From Pseudomonas sp. GM79 (lineage in GTDB: Bacteria > Pseudomonadota > Gammaproteobacteria > Pseudomonadales > Pseudomonadaceae): a stretch of 64,000 nt of DNA. The position numbers were made by a program, and so were the translations under genes. Position 1 is the stretch's first letter. Each line of letters opens with the position of its first letter. Positions 63,914-64,000 of the stretch are shown piece after piece. The stretch spans positions 62,001-126,000 of the forward strand of contig NZ_AKJE01000026.1 of NCBI RefSeq assembly GCF_000282495.1. Direction: 5' to 3'. Under the pieces are notes generated by a model that had not been told where the DNA came from, did no database searches, and saw nothing but the letters and a program-made list of their open reading frames with translations.

Positions 63914-64000
63914 ATGGTTCAGCTATACAGCTTGTTGAGGGTGGGTAATGCCGTTGTTGCTTTGTCGGATATTGAAAAAATATCGGCTTATGATGATGTC
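63914..64000 (+). CDS. Start of an unknown gene, cut by the window edge
   Basis: Open frame of 29 codons beginning ATG GTT CAG, with GAGGG six bases upstream and no stop before the end of the window. The visible residues (start MVQLYSLLRVGN, then AVVALSDIEKISAYDDV) show no known motif. It follows the terminator of the 63069 gene by 15 bases, so it either has its own promoter elsewhere or is reached by read-through. Same strand as the toxin and its neighbour, so it may belong to the same module. Confidence 0.5.
   Translation, partial: MVQLYSLLRVGNAVVALSDIEKISAYDDV

Overview
The window is a high-GC chromosomal segment from a Pseudomonas, most likely the P. fluorescens group. Grounds: a split urease locus with urtABCDE-ureDABC on one side and ureEFG-ureJ about 20 kb away, the aerobic cobalamin cluster cobK-cbiD-cobL / cobG-H-I-J, typical Pseudomonas families (OprC, DUF6124, CbpA-CbpM), and 14 paired REP elements of the GTGGGAGCGGGCTTGC type plus two further palindromic repeat families. 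No rRNA, tRNA, CRISPR array or insertion sequence was recognised.

Layout. 0-2 kb: 5'-truncated SDR gene and an AGE-family epimerase. 2.1-4.5 kb (minus): urease accessory genes ureE-F-G-J. 4.8-6.1 kb: TetR/FabR-type regulator and a secreted protein made of eight 14-residue repeats. 6.4-19.4 kb: AsmA-like protein, LysR regulator divergent from azoR plus an SMR exporter, a lipase without a signal peptide, DMT exporter, AraC regulator, PsiF protein, AI-2E family permease, an Hsp70-like protein, cbpA-cbpM and a soluble histidine kinase. 19.6-24.9 kb: a 1753-residue protein with LRRs and a C-terminal NEL ubiquitin-ligase domain. 25-35.4 kb (minus): urea uptake and urease genes behind a probable sigma-54 promoter, with two acetyltransferases between ureA and ureB. 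35.7-36.6 kb: a DUF6124 gene and a strongly structured intergenic stretch that may encode an RNA. 36.6-39.3 kb: FecCD/BtuCD-type ABC importer. 39.7-45.4 kb: a probable copper-uptake operon (DUF2946, PCuAC, DUF2946, OprC, PepSY protein). 46.0-54.5 kb: cobalamin genes in two divergent blocks. 55.1-62.2 kb: a 2363-residue toxin resembling large clostridial toxins. 62.2-64 kb: a MarC-family protein, a small unknown protein and the start of another gene.

How the genes fit together. UrtABCDE imports urea; UreABC hydrolyses it; UreDEFG and UreJ supply nickel and assemble the active site. The OprC/PepSY/PCuAC/DUF2946 group handles copper across both membranes. The cob genes perform the middle steps of corrin ring synthesis (precorrin-2 to hydrogenobyrinate level).

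Most unusual part. The cobalamin region carries apparent insertions: a 218-residue unknown protein (49297-49953) sits in the divergent cobL/cobG intergenic region, and a giant toxin follows cobJ. The toxin combines an N-terminal TcdA/TcdB-type glycosyltransferase (W132, D315-x-D317), a C58/YopT-like Cys-His-Asp protease signature (C853, H940, D959) and a hydrophobic translocation-like segment. The 218-residue protein looks distantly homologous to a 261-residue protein (63069-63854) downstream of the toxin. The toxin and the two small proteins each follow an AT-richer leader with a promoter-like motif. I infer a toxin-associated accessory module with an undescribed small-protein family.
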